DNA of 64,000 nt, taken from assembly GCA_937902665.1 (NCBI GenBank), contig CALELM010000089.1:1-64000 (forward strand), written 5' to 3'. The translations under genes and the position numbers were made by a program. Position 1 is the stretch's first letter. Each line of letters begins with the position of its first letter. Below, one piece after another: positions 44,978-52,066 of this stretch. The stretch comes from an uncultured Selenomonadaceae bacterium. Its GTDB lineage: Bacteria; Bacillota; Negativicutes; Selenomonadales; Selenomonadaceae. The notes beneath the pieces are model-generated. The model made no database searches and was not told the origin of the DNA. It was given only the letters and a program-made list of their open reading frames with translations.

Positions 44978-46606
44978 ATGGCAAAGGAAATTTTGTTTGA
45001 CGAGGATGCACGCCGTGCGCTGGGTCGCGGTGTAGATGCACTGGCAAATGCAGTAAAGGTTACGCTTGGGCCAAAGGGACGCAATGTTGTTTTGGACAAG
45101 AAGTTCGGCGCACCTACGATTACGAATGACGGCGTTACGATTGCACGCGATATTGAGCTTGAGGATCCGTTTGAGAACATGGGCGCGCAACTTGTGAAGG
45201 AAGTTGCTACGAAGACCAATGATATCGCCGGTGATGGTACGACGACGGCAACGCTTCTTGCGCAGGCGATGATCCATGAGGGAATGCGCAATGTTGTTGC
45301 AGGTGCAAATCCGATGATTGTCAAGAAGGGCATCGAGTCGGCTGTCAATGTATTGGTCGAGGAAATCAAGTCGAAGAGCAAGAAGGTCGAGGGGCAGGAG
45401 GACATTGCTCAGGTCGCTACGATTTCTTCTGCAGATGAGGAAACGGGCAAGCTGATTGCAGAAGCAATGGAAAAGGTAGGCAAGGACGGCGTTATCACGG
45501 TAGAGGAATCCAAGTCCATGGCAACGAACCTTTCTGTCGTGGAAGGCATGCAGTTTGACCGTGGCTACATTTCTCCATACATGGTAACGGATACGGACAA
45601 GATGGAAGCTGTTATGGACGATCCGTATATTTTGATTACGGACCGCAAGATTTCTGCTATTGCAGATATTCTTCCTGTTCTTGAGCAGGTAGTGAAGCAG
45701 GGCAAGCAGCTGGTCGTTATTGCTGAGGATCTTGATGGTGAGGCATTGGCTACGATTGTTGTCAACAAGCTTCGTGGCACGTTCAAGGCACTGGCAGTGA
45801 AGGCACCTGGCTTTGGTGACCGCCGCAAGGCAATGCTGGAGGATATTGCTATCCTGACGGGCGGCAGCGTTATCAGCGAGGAGCTTGGTCGCAAGCTGGA
45901 CAGCGTAACGATGGAAGATTTGGGACGTGCGCGTCAGGTTCGTTCCTCGAAGGAGGAAACGACAATCGTGGACGGTGTTGGTGACAAGGGCGAGATTGCA
46001 GCTCGTGTTTCCCAGATCAAGAAGCAGATTGCAGAGACGACTTCCGATTTTGACAAGGAGAAGCTGCAGGAGCGTCTTGCAAAGCTGGCTGGCGGCGTAG
46101 CTGTCATCGAGATTGGTGCAGCAACGGAAGTCGAGATGAAGGAAAAGAAGTACCGTATCGAGGATGCCCTGAATGCAACGCGTGCTGCTGTTGAGGAAGG
46201 TATCGTAGCAGGCGGCGGCACGACTTTCATTGATATTCTTCCTGCACTTGACAAGATTGAGGCAGAGGGCGATATCAAGGTTGGTGTCAATATCGTTAAG
46301 CGCGCAATCGAGGAGCCTGTTCGCCAGATTGCAAACAATGCAGGTCTTGAAGGCTCTGTCGTTGTTGAGAATGTCAAGAAGACGGCTTCCGGCATTGGCT
46401 TCAATGCTGTGACGAATGAATATGTTGACATGATCAAGGCAGGTATCGTGGATCCGGCTAAGGTTACGCGTTCCGCATTGCAGAATGCTGCATCGATTGC
46501 ATCCATGGTTCTCACGACAGAAACCCTTATCGCTGACAAGCCGGAGAAGGAAGCACCGATGCCGGCAGGCGCACCGGGAATGGGCGGAATGCCCGGCATG
46601 ATGTAA
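44978..46606 (+). CDS. groEL: Chaperonin GroEL
   Basis: The 60-kDa chaperonin assists protein folding with ATP. The 542-residue protein has the nucleotide-binding motif (TLGPKGRNVVLDK, NDGVTIARDIELEDPFENMGAQLVKEVA), GDGTTTAT, the GGGTTFID region and a C-terminal Gly/Met-rich tail (GGMPGMM). No frame damage. Confidence 0.99.
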   Translation: MAKEILFDEDARRALGRGVDALANAVKVTLGPKGRNVVLDKKFGAPTITNDGVTIARDIELEDPFENMGAQLVKEVATKTNDIAGDGTTTATLLAQAMIHEGMRNVVAGANPMIVKKGIESAVNVLVEEIKSKSKKVEGQEDIAQVATISSADEETGKLIAEAMEKVGKDGVITVEESKSMATNLSVVEGMQFDRGYISPYMVTDTDKMEAVMDDPYILITDRKISAIADILPVLEQVVKQGKQLVVIAEDLDGEALATIVVNKLRGTFKALAVKAPGFGDRRKAMLEDIAILTGGSVISEELGRKLDSVTMEDLGRARQVRSSKEETTIVDGVGDKGEIAARVSQIKKQIAETTSDFDKEKLQERLAKLAGGVAVIEIGAATEVEMKEKKYRIEDALNATRAAVEEGIVAGGGTTFIDILPALDKIEAEGDIKVGVNIVKRAIEEPVRQIANNAGLEGSVVVENVKKTASGIGFNAVTNEYVDMIKAGIVDPAKVTRSALQNAASIASMVLTTETLIADKPEKEAPMPAGAPGMGGMPGMM

Positions 46607-46656
46607 TAAGTGCTGAGGCTCTTATATATCAAGGCTTTGTGGAAAATAAAATAGCA

Positions 46657-46677
46657 TGTGGCCACTTTTTGGCCACA
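46657..46677 (+). terminator. First hairpin after groEL
   Basis: TGTGGCCA pairs with TGGCCACA around CTTTT; followed by AAAA rather than T, so it is a weak terminator on this strand. Confidence 0.45.
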
Positions 46678-46683
46678 AAAATA

Positions 46684-46714
46684 AGCACCTTCCCATTTTG
46701 GGAGGGTGCTTTTG
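46684..46714 (+). terminator. Terminator of groESL
   Basis: AGCACCTTCCCA pairs with GGGAGGGTGCT around TTTT, followed by TTTT. Confidence 0.85.
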
Positions 46715-46779
46715 CTGTATATGGAGAAATCCGCAACTGGGTGCAAATTGAGGGGATAACAAATAATAACATAAAAAGG

Positions 46780-46808
46780 TTTACAAATGTAACTAGATAT
46801 ATTATAAT
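46780..46808 (+). promoter_or_regulatory. Promoter with overlapping dyad ahead of the HTH-ImmA genes
   Basis: TTTACA (46780-46785), 17-bp spacer, TATAAT (46803-46808). The -35 lies in TTACA-AA-TGTAA (46781-46792), a likely operator for the HTH protein it precedes. Confidence 0.75.
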
Positions 46809-46832
46809 ATGTTTATACAGGAGGTTATCTTT

Positions 46833-46856
46833 ATGGGGGAGGGATTGGCATGGTAA
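46833..46856 (+). CDS. Seven-codon leader peptide
   Basis: GGAGG followed at good spacing by ATG and seven codons (MGEGLAW) then TAA. Its stop overlaps the start of the HTH gene (ATG at 46850), so translation of the two would be coupled. Whether the peptide itself matters is unknown. Confidence 0.35.
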   Translation: MGEGLAW

Positions 46857-47212
46857 CGGCATTCGGTAAGTTTTGTCGGAAACTGCGGATTGATTGTGGC
46901 CAGATTATGCTAAACATGGCTGAATCATTGCAGGTTTCACCGGCGTTTTTATCAGCTGTAGAAAACGGCAAAAAAAATATCCCTGCGCAATGGGGAGAGA
47001 AAATTATTGAGGCGTATAAGCTGTCGGAAGAGAAATCAATGGAACTGTTGAATGCAATAGAGAAATCTAGGACTGAGATAAGAATCAATTTAAGTGGACA
47101 TTCAGATCAAGACAGAAATCTAGCTGTAGCTTTTGCGCGTGAGTTTGGGTCACTAAATAGCGAACAGAAAAAGGAGATTTTCAAGATGCTTGGAACAAAA
47201 AGAGAGGATTGA
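46850..47212 (+). CDS. HTH (XRE-like) transcriptional regulator
   Basis: The 120-residue protein has a helix-turn-helix (about 18-50, LNMAESLQVSPAFLSAVENGKKNIPAQWGEKIIEAY), and a coiled helical C-terminal part. It precedes an ImmA/IrrE-type peptidase gene by 5 bp, an arrangement seen in the ImmR-ImmA modules of conjugative elements and phages, where the peptidase cleaves the repressor. Its start is preceded by GGGAGGGA within the leader. Confidence 0.85.
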   Translation: MVTAFGKFCRKLRIDCGQIMLNMAESLQVSPAFLSAVENGKKNIPAQWGEKIIEAYKLSEEKSMELLNAIEKSRTEIRINLSGHSDQDRNLAVAFAREFGSLNSEQKKEIFKMLGTKRED

Positions 47213-47217
47213 TACCG

Positions 47218-47751
47218 ATGAGTCAACAGGATTTAGTGGTGCCGCCGCTTAGCCGAAGAGAAATACGGCAACGTGCGTTGGCGTTTAGGAAGATCTTCAA
47301 ATTGGAAAATGCGATGTATTTTCCAATTGTCGAAATTATGGAAATTATGAATAGTATGCCAGAAGTATTCAAAAATTGGAATATGGAGATAGCAAGTCAG
47401 TCGGAGATGGGAACTTTTCACGGACTGACATTGGCGGACGGAACTGTAAAAATTAGAGAAGATGTGTATATGCGTGCTGCTAGTGGTGTTGGGATGGATC
47501 GTGACACCATGGCGCATGAGTTGGGACACTGGCTTTTTCACCGTAACAATAGAGCTCATGCTCGCATAGGAGGGGTAGGCAGTATACCAATATACTGTAC
47601 ACCAGAGTGGCAGGCAAAAGCATTTTCGGGAGAATTACTTGTTTCGGCACACTTGGTTTCACGTGATATGACTGCAGAATATATCAAGAATGCATGTGGT
47701 GTTTCTTATTCATCAGCTCAATACCAGCTTTCCAAAATCCCAAGACGGTAG
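47218..47751 (+). CDS. ImmA/IrrE-family metallo-endopeptidase
   Basis: The 177-residue protein has the zinc motif HELGH (about residues 100-104) with downstream acidic residues (PIYCTPEWQAKAFSGELL), the signature of peptidases that cleave a partner repressor. ATG 47218 has GAGAGGA at about 9 nt. It is downstream of the HTH protein and likely its protease. C-terminal residues (SRDMTAEYIKNACGVSYSSAQYQLSKI) form an extra helical part seen in ImmA. Confidence 0.87.
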   Translation: MSQQDLVVPPLSRREIRQRALAFRKIFKLENAMYFPIVEIMEIMNSMPEVFKNWNMEIASQSEMGTFHGLTLADGTVKIREDVYMRAASGVGMDRDTMAHELGHWLFHRNNRAHARIGGVGSIPIYCTPEWQAKAFSGELLVSAHLVSRDMTAEYIKNACGVSYSSAQYQLSKIPRR

Positions 47752-47801
47752 GTCTTGTTCATCATAGATATTAGGACAGGGATGTTAGGGAGGTGAAGAT
47801 A

Positions 47802-47918
47802 ATGGCGAAGGAAAAAGGATATTATATCTTTAGGGCATGGATAACGCTCCGCGATGGAACACGTATTTATGCGAAGAATTACGGAAAAAGAGCCTTCCGC
47901 ATTTGGGTATCCAAATAG
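47802..47918 (+). CDS. Small basic protein (38 aa)
   Basis: ATG 47802 is preceded by GGGAGGTGA. The 38-residue product is rich in aromatics and Lys/Arg (YYIFRAWITLRDGTRIYAK, RAFRIWVSK). Similar-looking small proteins flank integrases and ImmA genes in Firmicutes elements; the function is unknown. It is 51 bp behind the peptidase and in the same orientation. Confidence 0.65.
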   Translation: MAKEKGYYIFRAWITLRDGTRIYAKNYGKRAFRIWVSK

Positions 47919-47949
47919 CAGAAAGCTCCAAAACATAGAATATTTTCTT

Positions 47950-47987
47950 ACAGAAGTCAATCTGAACCATTGACTTCTGTTTTATTT
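47950..47987. terminator. Terminator between the 38-aa gene and integrase
   Basis: ACAGAAGTCAAT pairs perfectly with ATTGACTTCTGT (12 bp, 7-nt loop), with T's after it on the plus strand; it can serve both convergent genes. Confidence 0.85.
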
Positions 47988-48044
47988 TAGTAGAAAAACA
48001 AGGCGATGTAAAGTGTTATTTTTAGACGTACTAACTAAGTTCAA

Positions 48045-49214
48045 CTATTCATGCACAGATTCCATGAGGTTGGTGAACAGGCGGCAAGCCTCTTTCTTGC
48101 GGTGCTGGGTAACATGGAGGTAAACCCGCTTTGTTGTTTCGTCGTCGGTTTGGCCAACCCTGTCCATGATTTCATGGAGGGCAACACCTGCCTCAGCCAG
48201 CAGGGAGATATGAGTGTGGCGGAATACGTGGGGCGTGATGTACACAGGGATATCAATAAGGCGGCTTAGGCGGTTGATTCTCATTTGTACGGTCTTTTGG
48301 GTGCGTGGGTATCCATGACGGCGCACGGCGGGGAAAATAAAGTCATAATCTGAGTGCCACACATTGCCCCAGCGCAACTTTTCAAAGACATATTCCCGCC
48401 GCCAACCATTGAGGGCGGTAATAACCTGCTCAGGAATATCAATAACGCGGTATCCTGACATTGTTTTGGGCGGCAATAGCTCATAGTGTTCGGCGCGGTT
48501 GTCGGGGGTGTAAAGTGTTTTGGAAATGCTGACAGTTCTTTCCTCAATGTCAATATCCTGCCAGGTAAGTGCCAGCAGTTCCCCAATTCGCATACCGGTG
48601 TAGGCCAGCAGGATAAACATGGCATAATCACAGTCTATGCCCTCATCACGGGCAGCAGAGAGGAAACTGTGGAGCTGTTCTTTCTCCATGTAGGCAGGCA
48701 CATTCTCAATTTGCTGGATGCTACGGGATTGCCGGCGGGGTGGTTTGGCATATATAGACGGATCTTCTTTAATAACCCGGTATTGGCAGGCACGCTTGAA
48801 TACCATACGGGCGGCGGTGTGTGCCCCGGAAACCGTATTTGCCGCAAAGCCTGCCTTTGTGAGTGTGTCCAAAGCGTCCTGATATATTTTAGGTGTAATG
48901 GATTGTATGGGAGCCTTGCCGATACATTCACACATAAGGGCTAGTTGGTGCTTGCGGATACGCACAGAGCTGATTTTGACATTGAGCGCATAGCTTTGCA
49001 CCCATTCGGCGGCGAAATCACGGAAAGAAATATCGTTGATGGGGACAAAGGCGTGCCGATCCAGTGCGGTTTGTTCCTCAGCGGCAGCAAGTTGGGCGGC
49101 GCGTTTCGTCTTAAACCCACCGCGCTGGATTTCAATAGGCTTACCAGTTTGTGGATTGGTGCCTGCTTTTATGCGGAAATACCATTTGTCACCGCGCTTG
49201 CGGAACGATGCCAT
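48045..49214 (-). CDS. Phage tyrosine recombinase/integrase
   Basis: It integrates and excises the prophage at att sites. The 389-residue protein has an AP2-like N-terminal arm-binding domain (MASFRKRGDKWYFRIKAG), a SAM-like core-binding domain (about 65-160) and a catalytic domain with Arg in LLAYTGMRIGELLAL, HVFRHTHISLL (His-X-X-Arg), and the Tyr nucleophile in KRVYLHVTQ. It is transcribed toward the left edge, so attL is likely just downstream of it. Confidence 0.95.
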   Translation of the reverse strand: MASFRKRGDKWYFRIKAGTNPQTGKPIEIQRGGFKTKRAAQLAAAEEQTALDRHAFVPINDISFRDFAAEWVQSYALNVKISSVRIRKHQLALMCECIGKAPIQSITPKIYQDALDTLTKAGFAANTVSGAHTAARMVFKRACQYRVIKEDPSIYAKPPRRQSRSIQQIENVPAYMEKEQLHSFLSAARDEGIDCDYAMFILLAYTGMRIGELLALTWQDIDIEERTVSISKTLYTPDNRAEHYELLPPKTMSGYRVIDIPEQVITALNGWRREYVFEKLRWGNVWHSDYDFIFPAVRRHGYPRTQKTVQMRINRLSRLIDIPVYITPHVFRHTHISLLAEAGVALHEIMDRVGQTDDETTKRVYLHVTQHRKKEACRLFTNLMESVHE

Positions 49215-49304
49215 AAAATCACAACCTTTCGTATAGACAAAAGGCCACCATGTAGGGTATCATATACATGGAGAGTGTAGTGACCTCTACGGGGGCCTAT
49301 GCGG

Positions 49305-49338
49305 AGCCGTCACGGCCGCAATGGAGTGACGGCTTTAT
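49305..49338 (-). repeat. Hairpin 1 upstream of integrase
   Basis: AGCCGTCAC pairs with GTGACGGCT (12-nt loop), followed by TTTAT on the plus strand. The 315-bp gap 49215-49529 holds four such hairpins and no gene. Confidence 0.6.
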
Positions 49339-49349
49339 AAATGGTGAAA

Positions 49350-49375
49350 TGACTTCAACCCTTTGGGGTTGGTCA
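49350..49375 (-). repeat. Hairpin 2 upstream of integrase
   Basis: CAACCC-TTTG-GGGTTG with outer TGAC/GTCA arms. Confidence 0.5.
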
Positions 49376-49379
49376 CTGG

Positions 49380-49408
49380 GGCGTAACCTTTAAGGTTGCG
49401 CCTTTTTA
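49380..49408. terminator. Hairpin 3 upstream of integrase, terminator-like
   Basis: GGCGTAACCTT pairs with AAGGTTGCGCC, one wobble, followed by TTTTTAT on the plus strand. Confidence 0.7.
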
Positions 49409-49435
49409 TGTACGAAAAGCCCTGCAAAGCCAACA

Positions 49436-49466
49436 AAAAGGCCCCTGCCAAAAGCAGGAGCCTTTT
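49436..49466. terminator. Hairpin 4: terminator of the repressor operon
   Basis: AAAAGGCCCCTGC pairs with GCAGGAGCCTTTT; A and T tracts at either side make it work in both directions. On the minus strand it lies after the MazF-like gene. Confidence 0.75.
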
Positions 49467-49529
49467 GTGCTACATTGCGTAGCTTTACGTGAATTGTTTG
49501 GGAGTCAAAGCCCAATCTATGGTTATATT

Positions 49530-50336
49530 CTACAATTTTTCGCCTGACTCGTCAAGGCTGCCTGCCTGCATATATGTATTTTTTATTTTGTCGCATATCT
49601 GAGCAAGCACGCTTTCAGGGATAATAACATCATAGAGTTCATCTGCCCTGTTGGCTGGCACTATGATGCGCTGCTTGCTGACAGAGGCCACTTGTCGGGT
49701 ATCAACGATAGAACCCTTTTGCATTTTCTTTGCTAGAGCCACAAGTGGAGCTATTTTGCCTTGAAGATTTTTCTCAAATTGTTCAAGGAATGATGGGATT
49801 AACTCCATCTGCTTTGCTGGCTCATATTTTAGAAGCTCATTGGCGGAGGCGATTACTTCCGCAACCAACTCACTGTTTGGCTCAGTCGATAGCTTCTTAG
49901 AGGCTTTGATAAGGATTAGATGGGAGATAGGGAAAGGTAACTCGTATTCCCAAGGGCAGAGGTCGCGGGCCTCATGGCGGGGCTTTTTGGAAATCATGGG
50001 AACTACCGTGATAAGCCCGTCCTTTTTACGGTTGTCGTTATCCAGGACAATGGCATAATGGGGACCGCCAAGTTCGTTGCCAATACGGAACCCGAAATTA
50101 ACAAGCAATATTTGCCCGCGGCTATAGCGGGGTAACATTGTAGGCCTAAATTTCTTCTCATACATTATGTAGTGCAGATATTGCCGCAACCACATGATAA
50201 ACTTTACTGACCAATCATAATTGGACTGGATACTGTCCTTTATGAAAGTGGCATACTCTTTGAATACGGTGCGCCGGAAAAGCCGGAAATCATGGCTGTT
50301 TGCTTTGTCGCGCAAGTGGTTTTTACTGAAATTCAT
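49530..50336 (-). CDS. MazF/PemK-domain protein of the lysogeny operon
   Basis: The 268-residue protein has an N-terminal helical region of ~75 residues and then a MazF/PemK-like core: RYSRGQILLVNFGFRIGNELGGPHYAIVLDND and TVVPMISKKP, which match the toxin beta-barrel motifs. A C-terminal ~100-residue helical part follows. Toxins of this fold cut mRNA; whether this one does is unknown because the typical toxin is ~110 residues. It lies 13 bp behind the repressor gene on the same strand, so it is expressed in the lysogen. ATG 50336 follows AAGGAGG by 8 nt. Confidence 0.75.
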   Translation of the reverse strand: MNFSKNHLRDKANSHDFRLFRRTVFKEYATFIKDSIQSNYDWSVKFIMWLRQYLHYIMYEKKFRPTMLPRYSRGQILLVNFGFRIGNELGGPHYAIVLDNDNRKKDGLITVVPMISKKPRHEARDLCPWEYELPFPISHLILIKASKKLSTEPNSELVAEVIASANELLKYEPAKQMELIPSFLEQFEKNLQGKIAPLVALAKKMQKGSIVDTRQVASVSKQRIIVPANRADELYDVIIPESVLAQICDKIKNTYMQAGSLDESGEKL

Positions 50337-50349
50337 GGGCAGCACCTCC

Positions 50350-51021
50350 TTATAATTTTCGCCGGACTTCCATCACCCGGCCAATAATTTGTATAGGCAA
50401 ATCATTAACCTCCTGTGTAGAGTAAAAATGTGGGGTATAAACGGTGGCGTTATGCCCTATCAAGGTGATACCGTCAGCACTTTCCTTGATTTCTTTGGCG
50501 GTAGCGTCATTACCGTCCACCAAAACTATGGCAATGTCTCCATTTTCAACGTCGGACTGCTGCCGAACTATCACAGTATCGCCATCCATGATGGTGGGCT
50601 CCATGGAACGGCCATCAATGCGGAGGGCGAAATAATCACACCCATCACCCTTGTACTTATCGTCCAGGTATTCATAGCCCAGTACTTCCTCCATGGCGTT
50701 TATGGGCGTACCTGCTGCCACATTACCCAATACAGGGATTTTATAGCCGGCGTGGATGGATGGAGTAGTGGAGGGGGCGTTTAATTTGACGAGTTGATCT
50801 TCCCCAACCCTGTCCATAAGCTCGTCAACACTTAGCCCCATAGCCGCGGCAACATTAACATAGGTAGTAATGGATGGAATAATAGGCTTGCCACTTTTCG
50901 GGTTTTTATTCTTTTCCAACATGGATATATACCCTTTGCTTAGCTGACAACGCCTAGAAAATTCGTCCATACTGAGTCCGTGCCTAGTTCTATAATTGTG
51001 TACAATATCGCCTAGTGTCAT
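50350..51021 (-). CDS. CI/LexA-like repressor with S24 peptidase domain
   Basis: The 223-residue protein maintains lysogeny. It has an XRE helix-turn-helix (LSMDEFSRRCQLSKGYISMLEKN), the self-cleavage site (GNVAAGTP, Ala-Gly), the catalytic Ser in DGRSMEP and the Lys in DATAKEI. RecA-stimulated cleavage under DNA damage would induce the phage. It is transcribed leftward from the promoter at 51049-51077, opposite to the Cro-like gene. Confidence 0.93.
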   Translation of the reverse strand: MTLGDIVHNYRTRHGLSMDEFSRRCQLSKGYISMLEKNKNPKSGKPIIPSITTYVNVAAAMGLSVDELMDRVGEDQLVKLNAPSTTPSIHAGYKIPVLGNVAAGTPINAMEEVLGYEYLDDKYKGDGCDYFALRIDGRSMEPTIMDGDTVIVRQQSDVENGDIAIVLVDGNDATAKEIKESADGITLIGHNATVYTPHFYSTQEVNDLPIQIIGRVMEVRRKL

Positions 51022-51048
51022 GGCAATACACCCCTTTCATGTAGTTTT

Positions 51049-51077
51049 ATTGTATAGTATAATAAACATTTTTTCAA
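51049..51077 (-). promoter_or_regulatory. Repressor promoter (PRM-like)
   Basis: On the minus strand TTGAAA, 17-bp spacer, TACAAT. It is located 28 bp before the repressor start. Inverted half-sites TAATAAAC (51060-51067) and GTTTATTA (51085-51092) flank it. Confidence 0.7.
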
Positions 51078-51095
51078 TAAATTTGTTTATTACAC

Positions 51096-51124
51096 TTGAC
51101 AAATTTTGTTTAGTATATTAAACT
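51096..51124 (+). promoter_or_regulatory. Early promoter (PR-like) for the Cro-like gene
   Basis: TTGACA (51096-51101), 17-bp spacer, TAAACT (51119-51124). The operator GTTTAGTATATTAAAC overlaps its -10. Confidence 0.65.
51108..51123 (+). promoter_or_regulatory. Operator site 1, near-palindrome
   Basis: GTTTAGTATATTAAAC: arms GTTTA/TAAAC around GTATAT. It overlaps the -10 of the early promoter. Confidence 0.7.
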
Positions 51125-51153
51125 ACAAACAAACACAGGGAGGAGGTTATAAC

Positions 51154-51354
51154 GTGGGTTTTAGAAACAAGCTCAAAGAGTATAGGAAAAAATGCGGCAT
51201 GACCCAAAAGGATTTGGCGACAAAGTCAAAAGTAAGTAGGGCGACGATTGCAGGGCTTGAAAGCGGTGCGATATCTGTTACTACTACTGACACGTTACTG
51301 AAATTATCGAGGGCATTACAGGCGCCGGTAACAAGTATTTTTTTTACAAAATAA
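51154..51354 (+). CDS. Cro-like HTH regulator
   Basis: The 66-residue protein consists almost wholly of an XRE helix-turn-helix (MTQKDLATKSKVSRATIAGLESGAISV). GTG 51154 follows GGAGGAGG by 8 nt. It is first in the rightward early operon, divergent from the CI-like repressor, so it has the position and size of a Cro-type regulator. Its stop is next to operator site 2. Confidence 0.88.
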   Translation: MGFRNKLKEYRKKCGMTQKDLATKSKVSRATIAGLESGAISVTTTDTLLKLSRALQAPVTSIFFTK

Positions 51355-51370
51355 GTTTAATACATTAAAC
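51355..51370 (+). promoter_or_regulatory. Operator site 2, near-palindrome
   Basis: GTTTAATACATTAAAC, differing from site 1 in two bases, located immediately after the Cro-like gene; consensus GTTTA-R-TA-Y-ATTAAAC. Confidence 0.65.
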
Positions 51371-51394
51371 AAGAGAAAAATTAGAGGTGAGCAG

Positions 51395-51745
51395 ATGGAG
51401 AAGCATGAGCTATTGGCACAGGTCAGGATTCGGACAGACGGCCCCATTGCGGAAGTCTTTATTGACGGGCACAAGGTACCGCGCGTCATGGCCTTCAAGG
51501 TAGAAATGAACGCCATGGAAAAAAGAATCGCCCAAGTCACACTGCGGGTACAGTGCAACTTGGACTTAGAAACAGGGATTGTCCCCGAACTGCCAGCACC
51601 ATGGTGCTGGTACTACAAACCGAAATACGAAAACTTCTGCGATCCTAGAGAGCAGACCGCAACAGGAAGTCCTGAACGACAGGGTTCTTCGACAACTTGC
51701 ACTTGTCAAAGAACGGACACTTCAGGAAAAGGCAGTCCACAGTAA
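51395..51745 (+). CDS. Hypothetical phage early protein (116 aa)
   Basis: The product has a compact N-terminal region (LAQVRIRTDGPIAEVFIDGHKVPRVMAFKVEMNAMEK), typical of small phage proteins, and a low-complexity Thr/Ser/Cys-rich tail. ATG 51395 is behind AGAGGTGAG. Its last 101 bp are antisense to the small gene at 51645-51839, and its tail may be an accident of that overlap. Function not known. Confidence 0.65.
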   Translation: MEKHELLAQVRIRTDGPIAEVFIDGHKVPRVMAFKVEMNAMEKRIAQVTLRVQCNLDLETGIVPELPAPWCWYYKPKYENFCDPREQTATGSPERQGSSTTCTCQRTDTSGKGSPQ

Positions 51746-51839
51746 GGGAGCCGTCCGCATGGCAGGTAAGCACCAAAGGACGATTCGGGTTGCTGGTCTT
51801 GAGGCAATACACAATATCGCCGGATTGAACAGCCGCCAT
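51645..51839 (-). CDS. Small Cys-containing protein (64 aa), antisense to early operon
   Basis: ATG at 51839 on the minus strand is preceded by a perfect AAAGGAGGTGATT ribosome site. The 64-residue product contains YCLKTSNP, LTCHADG and DCLFLKCPFFDKCK, a spaced-Cys pattern that could bind zinc. It lies within a plus-strand operon and overlaps the 3' end of the preceding gene tail to tail. The strong ribosome site is the main support; function unknown. Confidence 0.6.
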   Translation of the reverse strand: MAAVQSGDIVYCLKTSNPNRPLVLTCHADGSLTVDCLFLKCPFFDKCKLSKNPVVQDFLLRSAL

Positions 51840-51885
51840 AGCAATCACCTCCTTTCGCTTCCATTGTACCAAAGGGAGGCAGACC

Positions 51886-51906
51886 ATGAAAGCACACTCC
51901 ATATAG
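51886..51906 (+). CDS. Six-codon mini-ORF with strong ribosome site
   Basis: AAAGGGAGG then ATG and MKAHSI-stop. It may be a leader or a relic. The stop lies inside an inverted repeat ACACTC/GAGTGT (51894-51911). Confidence 0.25.
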   Translation: MKAHSI

Positions 51907-51932
51907 AGTGTCGAAGGGAGGTGAGTAGATGG

Positions 51933-52007
51933 ATGCCGTGCGCATGCGATGTAATTGAAAGCGCACCGGCCTACAAAAGACGAACCGGGCAACGGTCAGG
52001 AATTTGA
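51933..52007 (+). CDS. Possible 24-residue protein
   Basis: Behind AGGGAGGTGAG; two ATGs compete: 51929 gives 9 codons (51929-51958) and 51933 gives 24 residues (MPCACDVIESAPAYKRRTGQ and so on). I see no family. Either could be a leader before the excisionase-like gene at 52067. Confidence 0.3.
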   Translation: MPCACDVIESAPAYKRRTGQRSGI

Positions 52008-52066
52008 TACCGCCGGCGGAATTCTTCAACAGTAGGCAGTGAGTTCCTGCCGGAAAGGAGGTAACA

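Noticed and set aside
47919..48044. attL core between the 38-aa gene and integrase
   Set aside because: Plausible place, but without the right end of the prophage no direct repeat can be shown.
49305..49466. CRISPR-like repeats
   Set aside because: The hairpins differ in sequence and spacing; there are no regular direct repeats or spacers anywhere in the window.
51579..52007. 142-codon plus-strand frame over the small minus-strand gene
   Set aside because: Its first part conflicts with better-supported genes; only the last 24 codons have a ribosome site, and those are listed separately with low confidence.
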